A stretch of 64,000 nt of DNA from CAYWKS01 sp964458935 (GTDB taxonomy: Bacteria > Planctomycetota > Phycisphaerae > Phycisphaerales > Zrk34): contig CAYWKS010000013.1 of the NCBI GenBank assembly GCA_964458935.1, forward strand, positions 1-64,000, written 5' to 3'. Below, piece by piece: positions 34,468-44,384 of this stretch. The position numbers and the translations under genes are program-made. The notes under the pieces are model-generated. The model did not search any database. It had not been told where the DNA came from and was given only the letters and a program-made list of their open reading frames with translations. The first letter of the stretch is position 1. Every line of letters starts with the position of its first letter.

Positions 34468-35805
34468 TCAGTTCCGCTCGATCGTCTTCTTCCGTCGCAG
34501 GATGTGATGATAATGCTGGGCGAAGCGGTGCGCTTCGTCGCGGATAGCCTGGCACATCTTCAGCCCGGCGTTGTGGCGGGACAGCCGGATCGGCTCGTCG
34601 CGCTGGGGCGCGTGGATCAGTTCCTCCTTCTTCGCGAGCGCGACGATCATCGGGGGTTTGTGCGCAAACTCGCGCAACGCTTCGAGCGCCGCGGAAAGCT
34701 GACCCGCGCCCCCGTCGATCACGATCAGGTCCGGGTACACCCCCTCGCCGGAGCCCGGCTCGCGGTAGGCGCGGCTGACGACCTCGCGGATCGCCGCGTA
34801 GTCGTCGTTGCTCGCCGTGCGGACCTTGTAGCGGCGATACTGGTTCTTCAAGGGTCGGCCGTCCACGAAACACACCTTCGACCCGACGGTCTGGTCGCCC
34901 TGGAGGTGGGCGATGTCGATGCACTCGATGCAGCGGGGCTCGTCGTCCATCTCGAGCGCGGTCTGCAAGGCGCGGATGCCCTTGCGCGGGTCGACGTACA
35001 GCGATTCGGTCTCGGGCTGCCACTGGTCCGACCGCGAGCCGCGCTCGTCGAGCTTCTCGATCGCCCGGACCTGGTCGCGGAGCCGGGCCGCGGCTTCGTA
35101 GTCCTGCTTCGCGGCGGCGTCGGCCATCTCCTGCCGCATCTGCCGCAGCATCACCGACCGCTTGGACTGCAGGAACCGCGACAGCCGATCGATGTCGGCG
35201 CGGTAGGCGTCCTTGCTGATCTTCGCGGCGCAGGGCGCGGTGCACTGGCCGATCGCGTACAGCAGGCAAGGCCGAAAGTACCGCCGCTGGTCGTCGTCCG
35301 AGCGGATGTCCAGCTCGCAGGTGCGGAACCGGAACACCCGCTGCAACAGCTTCATCGCCTCGCGCAGCGCGTAGACGCTGGTGAAGGGGCCGAGGATGCG
35401 GCCGCCGCGGAATCGCTCGTCGTTGGGCTGTCGCGTGATGAACACGCCCGGGAACTCCTCGCGGCTGGTGATCACGAGGTAGGGGAAGGTCTTGTCGTCG
35501 GTGAGGCGGGCGTTGAAGCGGGGGTGCAGGTCCTTGATCAGCCGGTTCTCGGTCAGCAGCGCCTCCCACTCGCCCTCGCACTCGATGGTCTGGAAGTCCT
35601 CGACCACGTCGAGCATCGACTGCTTCTTGTGACCGAGGTCGGCGGCGGGCTGGAAGTAGCTGGCCACGCGGCTGCGCAGCATCGACGCCTTGCCGACGTA
35701 GACCACCCGCCCCTTGGCGTCCTTCATCAGGTACACCCCGGGCGTCCGGGGCAGTTGCCGCGCCTTGTCGGCCAATCGCTGCATACGCGGGGAACGGTCG
35801 GTCAT
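34468..35805 (-). CDS. uvrC: excinuclease ABC subunit C, lacking the C-terminal HhH domain
   Basis: This is a 445-residue UvrC that makes both incisions of nucleotide excision repair. The GIY-YIG nuclease is at the N terminus (PGVYLMKDAKGRVVYVGKA, Glu in EALLTEN). A UVR motif that binds UvrB lies near 205-235 (QDYEAAARLRDQVRAIEKL). The RNase H-like domain has Asp in CIDIAHLQG and VIDGGAGQL and His in RDEAHRFAQHY. The protein stops about 12 residues later, so the tandem helix-hairpin-helix DNA-binding domain of full-length UvrC (about 600 residues) is missing. No frameshift is visible. Start is 35805 (MTDRS) or 35814. Confidence 0.88.
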   Translation of the reverse strand: MTDRSPRMQRLADKARQLPRTPGVYLMKDAKGRVVYVGKASMLRSRVASYFQPAADLGHKKQSMLDVVEDFQTIECEGEWEALLTENRLIKDLHPRFNARLTDDKTFPYLVITSREEFPGVFITRQPNDERFRGGRILGPFTSVYALREAMKLLQRVFRFRTCELDIRSDDDQRRYFRPCLLYAIGQCTAPCAAKISKDAYRADIDRLSRFLQSKRSVMLRQMRQEMADAAAKQDYEAAARLRDQVRAIEKLDERGSRSDQWQPETESLYVDPRKGIRALQTALEMDDEPRCIECIDIAHLQGDQTVGSKVCFVDGRPLKNQYRRYKVRTASNDDYAAIREVVSRAYREPGSGEGVYPDLIVIDGGAGQLSAALEALREFAHKPPMIVALAKKEELIHAPQRDEPIRLSRHNAGLKMCQAIRDEAHRFAQHYHHILRRKKTIERN

Positions 35806-35846
35806 CGCAGGCATTATAGAACGTGGCGTTCGCGCCCAAGCCGACC

Positions 35847-36518
35847 TCAGCCGTCTTGCCCGGCGGCGTCCGGGGCATGGCGGCGGGGCAGCAGCGCCCG
35901 CAGGACGACCAGGAGGATACCGCAGGTCAGGTAGACGTCGGCGAGGTTGAACACCCAGGGGTACAGTTCGGGGCTGCCGTTGGGCCAGGTCCAGCCGAAC
36001 GGCAACCGGACGCCGGGGAACAGGTGGAGCATGTCGCGGACGGCGCCGAAGGCGATGCGGTCGTAGAGGTTGCCCAGCGCCCCGGCGAGGATCATCGCGA
36101 GCAGCAGTTGCTGCAAGCGGTCGCGTCGGTCGGTGGTGAGCAGGGCGTAGGCGATGACGCCGACCGCGACGACGGTGATGACCACGAACAGCCAGGTCTT
36201 GCCCTGGCCGATGCCGAACACCGCGCCGAGGTTGAGCACGAGCCGGATGTTGAGAACGCTCGGGGCGAGTTGGACGGTGCGTTGGGGCAGGCGGATGTGT
36301 TGGGCGAGGCCGCCGCCGCGGCGGCGCTGCAGTTCGCGGGCGTGTTCGAGCGTCCGCGGCACGTCGACCGGCACGGGGGGGAAGACCTGGAACGCCCACC
36401 ACTTGAGGGTGAGGTCGGCCGTGAGCAGCGCCGCCGCCACGAGACAGAAGATCACGATGTGGCGCGGGCGGCGCCAGACCGGGGTGTCGGGTCGGTTTGG
36501 GGTCGGGGTGGCGGTCAT
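35847..36518 (-). CDS. lspA: lipoprotein signal peptidase (signal peptidase II)
   Basis: This 223-residue inner-membrane aspartyl protease cleaves prolipoproteins. The catalytic pair is in AGALGNLYDRI and VFNLADVYLTCG; NLGAVFGIGQG replaces the usual NxGAAFG motif. Four hydrophobic helices are visible. Between helix 1 and NLGAVFG is an extra roughly 40-residue segment (Pro- and Arg-rich) compared with the usual 160-170-residue enzyme. Substrates include the large TPR lipoprotein of this window. It lies between a dksA-like gene and uvrC. Confidence 0.9.
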   Translation of the reverse strand: MTATPTPNRPDTPVWRRPRHIVIFCLVAAALLTADLTLKWWAFQVFPPVPVDVPRTLEHARELQRRRGGGLAQHIRLPQRTVQLAPSVLNIRLVLNLGAVFGIGQGKTWLFVVITVVAVGVIAYALLTTDRRDRLQQLLLAMILAGALGNLYDRIAFGAVRDMLHLFPGVRLPFGWTWPNGSPELYPWVFNLADVYLTCGILLVVLRALLPRRHAPDAAGQDG

Positions 36519-36557
36519 GCCGATGCGGCGTCCGGCGCGGGGTCACGGCGGGCCGGT

Positions 36558-37253
36558 TCAGAGGCTGTTGCCGCGCTCGTGCTGGCGGGCCGCTTCGATG
36601 CAGAACTTGGCCCAGGGCTTGATCTCGAGTCGGGCCTTGTTGATCGGCTCGCCGGTGGCGATGCAGATGCCGTAGGTCTTGTTCTCGATCCGATCCAGCG
36701 CGTCGTCGATGTCATTGAGCAGCTCGCGCTCGCTCTCCATCAGCCCCAGCGCCAGTTCCTGGTCGTAGTTGTCGGACCCGGCGTCGGCCATGTGCAGGGG
36801 CATGTTGGACAGGTTGGAGCGGTCCTGGCCCCGGAGCGCCGACTCGGCCAGCCCGTTCAGGTCGCCGACGAGGTCGGTCCGCTTCTCGAGCAACAACGAG
36901 CGGTAGTACCGCAGTTCCTTGGCGGACAGGTGGGTCTTGATCCGGCGGGGCTCCTTGGCGGCCTTGGGCGAAGCCGCCGCGGTCACGCCGGGCGCCTTGG
37001 TCGTCTTCTTGGTGGTCTTCGCGGTGGTCTTCTTGGCGGTCTTCTTGGACGCAGGCCCGGCCTTGGTCGCGGCGGTTTTCCTGGTCGTCTTCTTGGCCGT
37101 CTTCTTGCTGGACTTCTTGGTCGTCCGAGCCGCAGCCGCCTTGGTGGTCTTCTTGGCGGTCTTGGTCTTGCGGGTGGTGCGATCGGTGGCGGCCTTGGTG
37201 CTGCGTGTGGAGGCGCCGGCCGACTTCGAGGCTTTGGTGGTCTTCTTGGCCAC
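36558..37253 (-). CDS. TraR/DksA-like protein with histone-like Lys/Thr tail and incomplete zinc finger
   Basis: This is a 231-residue protein. Residues 1-105 are almost wholly Lys, Thr, Ala and Ser repeats (for example KKTAKKTTRKT), like bacterial histone H1-type proteins. Residues 110-225 match the DksA/TraR/YteA family: a coiled-coil pair (KELRYYRSLLLEKR..., LLNDIDDALDRIENKTYGIC) and the finger region. Only two of four zinc cysteines remain (YGIC and KFC; the others are replaced in IATG and IEAA), so zinc binding is doubtful. DksA proteins bind RNA polymerase's secondary channel; here the role is uncertain. It is first in a run with lspA, uvrC and DUF167. Confidence 0.85.
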   Translation of the reverse strand: MAKKTTKASKSAGASTRSTKAATDRTTRKTKTAKKTTKAAAARTTKKSSKKTAKKTTRKTAATKAGPASKKTAKKTTAKTTKKTTKAPGVTAAASPKAAKEPRRIKTHLSAKELRYYRSLLLEKRTDLVGDLNGLAESALRGQDRSNLSNMPLHMADAGSDNYDQELALGLMESERELLNDIDDALDRIENKTYGICIATGEPINKARLEIKPWAKFCIEAARQHERGNSL

Positions 37254-37552
37254 TGAGGTGCTCCCTGCCGAGGGGCGTGGGCTGATTGCGTTGCGAATGC
37301 AAGCACCAGCGCCCCGGCGTGCAAAAGGTCGCTTATGCTAGTCGGTGACTCCCGGAGCGTCAACGCGGCGCGGATCGGCGGTTTGACCGGCGTCCGGCGG
37401 CCTGCGCAGGCGGTTGTTGGCGTGTTCCGGGGCGGCGGCTTAACATGCGGCGGCGGCATGATGCACGCCGTTCGGGGTCAAATGCCCGGCCCTGGATGGC
37501 CGATAAGTGCCAGTAAGCCGCCGCCCGCTCCATCCTGACAGGAACCAGCCGA
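37254..37552. other. 299-bp divergent intergenic region
   Basis: No gene is supported. It must contain promoters for the leftward dksA-like gene and the rightward secreted-protein gene; I found no pair of boxes at good spacing. Confidence 0.3.
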
Positions 37553-40153
37553 TTGACCACCATTTCATGGGTAACCCACCTCGCGGTCGGCCTGCTGATC
37601 GCCGCCGTTGCCTTCGGGCAGCCCGCCACGTCGGCCGAGGGCGATTCACCGGGTCCGGCGGCTCGCCTGCTCGCCGACGCCATGGAACAGCGTGCCCGCG
37701 CCGCGTTGAGCGGGCCGATCAACCCGACCGACGCCATGATCACCCGCGCGCGGGTCCTCATGGAGCACGCGCTCGAACTGGACCCGACCGATCCCGAACG
37801 GTGGCTGCTGCTGGCCGAGGCCCAGGATGCCGACGACGCCTGGCAGGAGTTGATCCCCACGCTGCAGGCGTACCTGCGGCTTCGCCCCGCGGATGACGTG
37901 GTCCAGTTGCGGTTGGTCGACCTGCTGGCCCGCAAGCAGCAGACCGCCGAGAAGCGTCTGGCATTCTATACGCGCATCGTGCGTGGCCCGGCGTCGGATC
38001 GCTTCGGCCCGGCGCTGCGGAGCCGCGTCGCCGTTCGCGCCGCACGCCTCGCCTGGGAGCGGGGTGAGCACGAGGCGCATGACCAACTGCTCGCCGAGGC
38101 CTTGTCGCTGGACTCGACCAACAAGCAGGCCGCCATCGAGTCGCTGCGGCGGCTGGGGGACGATCCCCGCACGTCCATGGCCGACCGAGCGGCCGGGCTG
38201 TTCACGCTCTTCCACGCCGACCCCGTGGACATCAGCACGCACGTGACGATCGCCGACGCGCACATGGGCCTGGGCCACTACGCCGGGGCGCTGACGTGGT
38301 ACGAGTCGGCCGAGTCGCTGCGCGAGGCGGACCGCATCCCCCCGAGCCTGACGCTGGCGCACAGCCGCGTGCTCGCGTTGTGGGGCCTGGGCCGCGACGC
38401 CGAGGCGCTGGCGCTGCTCGATGAGGTCATGGGCGACGCCAACACGCCGACCGCCGACACGGACAACGCCGACGCCGACGCGGCGACCGACGCCAACGCG
38501 CCGGCCGTGCCGGAGGACTGGCCGCCGATCGACACGCTCATGCTCAACGCGGCGATCCGCGGCTGGGCCGGCGGCGGCGGCAAGACGTCCGAGGCGTTCG
38601 ACCGGCTGGCGGATCGGCTTCGCGCCGACGCCCACGACGCGACCGACCGCATGGGGCCGCTGACCACGCTGGCGTGGGCGCACCTGATCTGCGATCAGCG
38701 GATCGACGCGGTGGCCGACATCCTGGCCGAACTCGAAACCGCCGCAGGGGGCGAACGGGTTCGGCAGATCATGAGCGGCTGGCTCGCCATGCGGCAGGGT
38801 CGCATGGCCGAGGCGGCGGCGGCGCTGGCGGGGCATGTGGACGACGACCCGCGCGCCCGCCTGGGCGCGGCGCTCGTGGCCGAGGCGCAAGGCGACCTCC
38901 CGACCGCGCGCCGACAATTGCACGCGGTGCACCGATCGACGCCCGACGAGTTGTTCGGGTTGCTGGCGGCGGGGCGGCTGCGGCGGTTGGGCCAGACCCC
39001 CAAGCCGCTCGACGAGGCGGCGCGGTTGGCCGCGCTCTTCGAGCGGGTCCCCGCCGACCTGCGCGACATGGCCGCCGAACCGCTCCGCGTGGTGCAGGTC
39101 CGCCCGAATGTCCCTGACCAGCGGAGCGACTACGGCCGGCCGATCTGGGTGACGCTCGTGCTGTCCAACGCCTCGGAGTGGACGCTGTCGCTGGGCCCGG
39201 AAGGGACGATCCCCACGCGCGTGGTGCTCTCGCCGAGCCTGCGTGCGGTGGGCGCCGAGGTGCCGCCCGCGCCGGCGGTCGTGCTGGACCTGTATCGGCG
39301 GTTGCGGCTGAAGCCGCGCGAAGCGCTGGAGGTCCCGATCCGCCTCGACTCGGGCGAGGTGGGTGCGGTGATGCATGCGTACGCCTGGCCACGGTTGCAG
39401 TTGGGCTGTCTGGGCGTGCTCAACCCCAAGCTCCAGCCGAGCGGGCGATTCACCGCCGCGCTGCTGGGCTCGTCGTTCCGCGTGCCCACGATCGTCCGTC
39501 GGCCGACACCGACCACCGAGGACAACATCGAGGCGTTGATGACGCAGACCACCGACCCCAACGCGGCGGTGGCGATGCGGGCGATGAGCCGTCTGATGAG
39601 CATGGCCCGCCACTTCGACCGCGCGGAAGAGGCCGACCGCGCCACCCGCATCGCCGACCGCGTCAATGCCCGGTTCGACGAGCTGTCGCCGATGGCGCAG
39701 GCCTGGAGCGTGGCGTTTGCCAATGCGCCGGCCGTCGTCGCTGAACCCAATGCGGAGGTGGCGCCGACGACGGACCTGTTCCAGCCGATGCGCGATGCCG
39801 CGGGCCGCAGCGGCGACCGGCACGTGCGGCTGGCGCTGCTCACGACCGTCACCGATCCGAACTCGCCGTATCTGAACGCGGCGCTGCGGGGGTCGGCCGT
39901 GCCCGAAGCCGTCCAACGCTTCGCGCGGGCCACGCGCCAGGCCTTGCGCGAGCTGGCCGAGTACGAGGCGGCGAGCGAACAGCGCGCCGAGCAGATGGAG
40001 GCCGAACTCCAACCTGCGGCACCGTCGGGGGACGCGGCGGGCCCGACCGCGCCCCGGGACCTGGATGGCCGGGCCGACCCGCCGCCGGTCCCGGCCGACC
40101 TGCGTCAGGATGCCAACGACGCGGGCTTAGGGGGTCTGCGCTTCGGTGAATAG
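37553..40153 (+). CDS. large secreted TPR-like protein of unknown function
   Basis: This is an 866-residue protein with an N-terminal hydrophobic stretch (LAVGLLIAAVAFGQPATSA) and a plausible signal-peptidase site after TSA near residue 28, though without basic residues before it. Residues about 35-480 are helical pairs resembling tetratricopeptide repeats (AHMGLGHYAGALTWYESAESL; LRRLGQTPKPLDEAARLAALF). Residues about 515-640 look beta-rich (RPIWVTLVLSNASEWTLSLGP). A helical region and a Pro-rich end follow. The start is TTG at 37553 with AGGA 9 bases upstream. No family recognised. Confidence 0.72.
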   Translation: MTTISWVTHLAVGLLIAAVAFGQPATSAEGDSPGPAARLLADAMEQRARAALSGPINPTDAMITRARVLMEHALELDPTDPERWLLLAEAQDADDAWQELIPTLQAYLRLRPADDVVQLRLVDLLARKQQTAEKRLAFYTRIVRGPASDRFGPALRSRVAVRAARLAWERGEHEAHDQLLAEALSLDSTNKQAAIESLRRLGDDPRTSMADRAAGLFTLFHADPVDISTHVTIADAHMGLGHYAGALTWYESAESLREADRIPPSLTLAHSRVLALWGLGRDAEALALLDEVMGDANTPTADTDNADADAATDANAPAVPEDWPPIDTLMLNAAIRGWAGGGGKTSEAFDRLADRLRADAHDATDRMGPLTTLAWAHLICDQRIDAVADILAELETAAGGERVRQIMSGWLAMRQGRMAEAAAALAGHVDDDPRARLGAALVAEAQGDLPTARRQLHAVHRSTPDELFGLLAAGRLRRLGQTPKPLDEAARLAALFERVPADLRDMAAEPLRVVQVRPNVPDQRSDYGRPIWVTLVLSNASEWTLSLGPEGTIPTRVVLSPSLRAVGAEVPPAPAVVLDLYRRLRLKPREALEVPIRLDSGEVGAVMHAYAWPRLQLGCLGVLNPKLQPSGRFTAALLGSSFRVPTIVRRPTPTTEDNIEALMTQTTDPNAAVAMRAMSRLMSMARHFDRAEEADRATRIADRVNARFDELSPMAQAWSVAFANAPAVVAEPNAEVAPTTDLFQPMRDAAGRSGDRHVRLALLTTVTDPNSPYLNAALRGSAVPEAVQRFARATRQALRELAEYEAASEQRAEQMEAELQPAAPSGDAAGPTAPRDLDGRADPPPVPADLRQDANDAGLGGLRFGE

Positions 40154-40183
40154 GGGGCTGCAAGCATTCCCTGCCTGCCCGAC

Positions 40184-40213
40184 TTGACACGCGCGAAGAC
40201 GTAGCGGTATCCT
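40184..40213 (+). promoter_or_regulatory. predicted promoter of the stand-alone pseudopilin gene
   Basis: TTGACA (40184-40189), 18 bases, TATCCT (40208-40213). The start would be near 40220, giving a 5' leader of about 420 nt before the pseudopilin ATG. Confidence 0.5.
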
Positions 40214-40640
40214 TTAATGGTCCAACAGGGCCGACGAAGGAAGTGTCTCACCTGTCATTATTCATACGGTTATACGAGGCCGACAGGCCGACCCTTCATC
40301 AGTCACTTCTTTAGCCCCCTGCATTGGACAAGACAGGCTGTCGCGTAACAGGCCGCCCGTTTCCGGCGGGGCCGGTTGTTGTGTCGGCGGGATCGAGGCC
40401 AACGCCCCGATCCATGCCGTGACACGACCGGGCGTATGGTCCTGTTGCGAGCGACGTCAAGGCCCGGTCGCGTGATGTTCAGATCGTGACCCGTCAGTCC
40501 ACCCCCGGCGATCCTGAAGGATCGAACGTGGACCGAGCCTTGGACCGCGGGATTCGTGCGTTCGCCGGTCGATCGTTTCGGCCCGGACGCAAAATCATGT
40601 TGTCATCATCTGTCCAATTTTCTCGCAAGGAGTCTCGACA
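40214..40640 (+). promoter_or_regulatory. long structured 5' leader of pseudopilin gene
   Basis: No gene is visible. GGATCG/CGATCC (40390-40395, 40408-40413) and CGACCGGGC/GCCCGGTCG (40425-40433, 40462-40470) can form consecutive hairpins. An imperfect GGCCGCC/GGCGGGGCC pair lies just before. The length and pairing suggest a cis-acting RNA. I looked for the conserved motifs of the common c-di-GMP (GEMM) riboswitch and did not see them. Confidence 0.35.
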
Positions 40641-41483
40641 ATGAAGCGCAGAATCATGGGTTTCACCCTCGTGGAGCTGCTGGTGGTGGTCGCGATCATC
40701 GCGCTGCTGCTGGGCATCCTCGTGCCGGCGGTGCAGCACGCCCGTCGCCTGGCCAACCAGACGGCCAGCGCCGCCAACACCCGCAGCATCGTTCAGTCGC
40801 TGCAGACCTACGCCGCCGCAAACCGTGACCGCTTCCCCAAGCACAAGGACACGGCCGACGGCGATGAGTCGCAGGTGACCATGTTCGCCGACGACAACCG
40901 CGGCAGCAGCAATTCGCTCGACAGCGACCTGAACAACTCGGCGACCGCGGCCATCTGGATCCTTGTCCGCGAGCAGTTCACGCCCCAGGATCTGTACATC
41001 AGCCCCGCCACCGACGACACGCCCGATCCGCTCACCGTCGAAGGCGACCCCAACACCATCGTCGAACTGGAAGAGACCTACGACTTCCTCTCCGCCGACC
41101 ACCTGTCGTACTCGCCGATCAGCCCCTACGTCGACCCCGAGGAGCCCGGCAATCAGAACCAGTGGCAGGTCGACGCCCCATCCAACTTCGCGTTGATCGG
41201 TGATGAGAACACCCTGACCGACAACGAGGTGGACAACAACAACCTCACGGAAGGCGATTTCACCGGCGACGTGGATATTCTCAACTCCGCGAACAACGAC
41301 GGAGACGGCCAGGCGGTCGGCTACGCCGACGGTCACGCCGAGTTCCTCGACAACCCGTGGGGCGGGCCCGCCGGCGATAACATCTATCTCTACGGCGTGG
41401 ATACCGCGGAGATGGCCGACGCCAACTCCGGCGACCCCAACGACGATTCGGACGTGGGCCTGATCCGCCTTGATCCGCAGTAA
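40641..41483 (+). CDS. pseudopilin-like secreted protein with prepilin signal
   Basis: This is a 280-residue protein. The prepilin peptidase motif MG|FTLVELLVVVAIIALLLGILVPAV opens it, predicting cleavage after Gly-7 and N-methylation of Phe. The rest is acidic, rich in Asp and Asn, with a GYADGHAEFLDNP segment near residue 230 like the DGH motif of planctomycete pseudopilins. These proteins are abundant in planctomycetes; function is unclear, possibly surface filaments or secretion. It stands alone, with its own predicted promoter, long leader and terminator. AAGGAG lies just upstream of the ATG. Confidence 0.87.
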   Translation: MKRRIMGFTLVELLVVVAIIALLLGILVPAVQHARRLANQTASAANTRSIVQSLQTYAAANRDRFPKHKDTADGDESQVTMFADDNRGSSNSLDSDLNNSATAAIWILVREQFTPQDLYISPATDDTPDPLTVEGDPNTIVELEETYDFLSADHLSYSPISPYVDPEEPGNQNQWQVDAPSNFALIGDENTLTDNEVDNNNLTEGDFTGDVDILNSANNDGDGQAVGYADGHAEFLDNPWGGPAGDNIYLYGVDTAEMADANSGDPNDDSDVGLIRLDPQ

Positions 41484-41530
41484 GCCCCGCTCGATCGAAC
41501 CCGGCTTCGGCCGGATCGGCTAGCGATGAC

Positions 41531-41562
41531 GGGCCGACCCCAGCGGGTCGGCCCTTTCTCTT
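41531..41562 (+). terminator. intrinsic terminator after pseudopilin gene
   Basis: GGGCCGACCC (41531-41540) and GGGTCGGCCC (41545-41554) form a perfect 10-bp stem with a CAGC loop, followed by TTTCTCTT. Confidence 0.85.
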
Positions 41563-41605
41563 GGTTCGCTTGCCAGCGCCCGCCGCTACCCGTAGTGTGC
41601 CACGT

Positions 41606-41875
41606 ATGGTCCGCAAAACCGTCTATTACTCAGGCCAGGTTCAGGGTGTGGGCTTCCGCATGACCGCCAATCGGATCGCCGGCCGCTACAACGTCCGCGG
41701 TTATGTCCGCAACATGCCGGACGGCCGGGTCGAGCTCATCGCCGAAGGCGACCCCAGGCAGGTCGACGCCATGCTCGACGACATCGCCCGCAGTCTCCAC
41801 GATTTCATCCACGACGCCCAGATCGACCCCGGCGAGCCGACCGGTGAGTTCAGCGCATTCGGCATCCGTTACTGA
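41606..41875 (+). CDS. acyP: acylphosphatase
   Basis: This 89-residue enzyme hydrolyses acyl phosphates. The phosphate loop is YYSGQVQGVGFRMTANRIA with the catalytic Arg, and YVRNMPDGRVELIAEGDP contains the catalytic Asn. Length is normal from the ATG at 41606; the frame is open upstream to 41561 but there it overlaps the preceding terminator tail. Confidence 0.92.
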   Translation: MVRKTVYYSGQVQGVGFRMTANRIAGRYNVRGYVRNMPDGRVELIAEGDPRQVDAMLDDIARSLHDFIHDAQIDPGEPTGEFSAFGIRY

Positions 41876-41980
41876 ACGGCCGTGTCATCTCCGCCGGCCG
41901 CGGCGAGCGCCCGGTTAACTTGTCGCGCACCGCCCGTGCCGCTACCTTCGTCGCCTCACGCACTCAGGGAGGCCCGCCGA

Positions 41981-43276
<1,296 letters not shown>

Positions 43277-43295
43277 GATCGACGCCGCAAGCCGC

Positions 43296-43323
43296 AGCCC
43301 GCGGAGGGCCATCCGCCGGCTTC
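43296..43323 (+). terminator. imperfect hairpin after icd
   Basis: AGCCCGCGGA (43296-43305) and TCCGCCGGCT (43312-43321) pair with one mismatch. It resembles a degraded copy of the rpsI terminator sequence but lacks a T run, so termination is uncertain. Confidence 0.4.
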
Positions 43324-43373
43324 CCGCGATGCGTAGCATGTGACGACTTGGCAGCCGCAAGGAGAAGGTCGTC

Positions 43374-44384
43374 ATGCCCACCGTCCATGGTTTCGCCGCC
43401 GAACAGGCGGGCGCCCGGCTCACCCCCTTCGAGTACGAGCTCGGCGACCTGGGTCCGCACCAGGTCGATATCGACGTGGCGTACTGCGGCATCTGTCACT
43501 CCGACCTGTCCATGCTGAAGAACGACTGGGGCATCACCCGCTTCCCGTTCGTGGGCGGTCACGAGGTGACCGGTCGCGTCGCGGCCGTCGGCGAGCACGT
43601 GACGCACCTGGCCGCCGGCCAGCGGGTGGGGCTCGGGTGGTTCAGCCATTCGTGCATGACCTGCCCTCAGTGCATGTCGGGCGACCACAATCTGTGCGGC
43701 AACTCCGAGATGACGATCGTGGGGCGGCACGGCGGGTTCGCCGACCGGGTCCGTGCCAGCGGCGAGTCGGTCATCGCGCTGCCGGAGGGGGTGGATGAGG
43801 CGATCGTCGGGCCGCTGTTCTGCGGCGGCATCACGGTGTTCAACCCGATCGTGCAGTTCGGCGTCAAGCCGACCGACCGCGTGGGCGTGGTGGGCATCGG
43901 CGGGCTCGGCCACCTTGCCTTGCAGTTCCTGAACAAATGGGGCTGCGAGGTCACGGCGTTCACCAGCACCGACGCCAAGGCCGACGAGGCCCGCTCGCTC
44001 GGGGCTCATCACGTTGTCGATAGCCGCAGCGACCAGGCCCTGGCCGACGTCGCCGGCCGCTACCACTTCATCATCTGCACCGTCAACGTGAACCTGCATT
44101 GGCAGGCGTACCTGGCCGCGCTGCGCCCCGGCGGCCGCTTCCACCAGGTCGGCGCCGCCGAGTCGATCACGCTGCCGGTCTTCCCCATGATGCTGGGCCA
44201 GAAGCAGGTATCCGGCTCGCCCGTGGGCAGCCCCGAGACCATCCGGGTCATGCTCGAGTTCTGCGGGCGCCACGGCATCGCGCCGGTCACCGAGCACTAC
44301 CCGATGAGCCGGATCAACGACGCGATGCAGCGGCTGGCCGACGGCCTGGCCCGCTATCGCGTGGTGCTGCAGGCCCACGCCTGA
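43374..44384 (+). CDS. zinc-dependent alcohol dehydrogenase, cinnamyl-alcohol/YahK type
   Basis: This is a 336-residue medium-chain dehydrogenase. The catalytic zinc region is VAYCGICHSDLSML, with VGGHEVTGRVAAVGEHV. The structural zinc cysteines are SCMTCPQCMSGDHNLC. The nucleotide fold is GIGGLGHLALQFLNKWG. The AFTSTDAKADEA segment suggests the NADPH-dependent aldehyde-reductase group. Substrate is unknown; likely detoxification of aldehydes. An AAGGAG lies upstream of the ATG. Confidence 0.9.
   Translation: MPTVHGFAAEQAGARLTPFEYELGDLGPHQVDIDVAYCGICHSDLSMLKNDWGITRFPFVGGHEVTGRVAAVGEHVTHLAAGQRVGLGWFSHSCMTCPQCMSGDHNLCGNSEMTIVGRHGGFADRVRASGESVIALPEGVDEAIVGPLFCGGITVFNPIVQFGVKPTDRVGVVGIGGLGHLALQFLNKWGCEVTAFTSTDAKADEARSLGAHHVVDSRSDQALADVAGRYHFIICTVNVNLHWQAYLAALRPGGRFHQVGAAESITLPVFPMMLGQKQVSGSPVGSPETIRVMLEFCGRHGIAPVTEHYPMSRINDAMQRLADGLARYRVVLQAHA

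Noticed and set aside
40214..40640. c-di-GMP (GEMM) riboswitch before the pseudopilin
   Set aside because: I looked for its conserved sequence blocks and did not find them; only generic hairpins remain.
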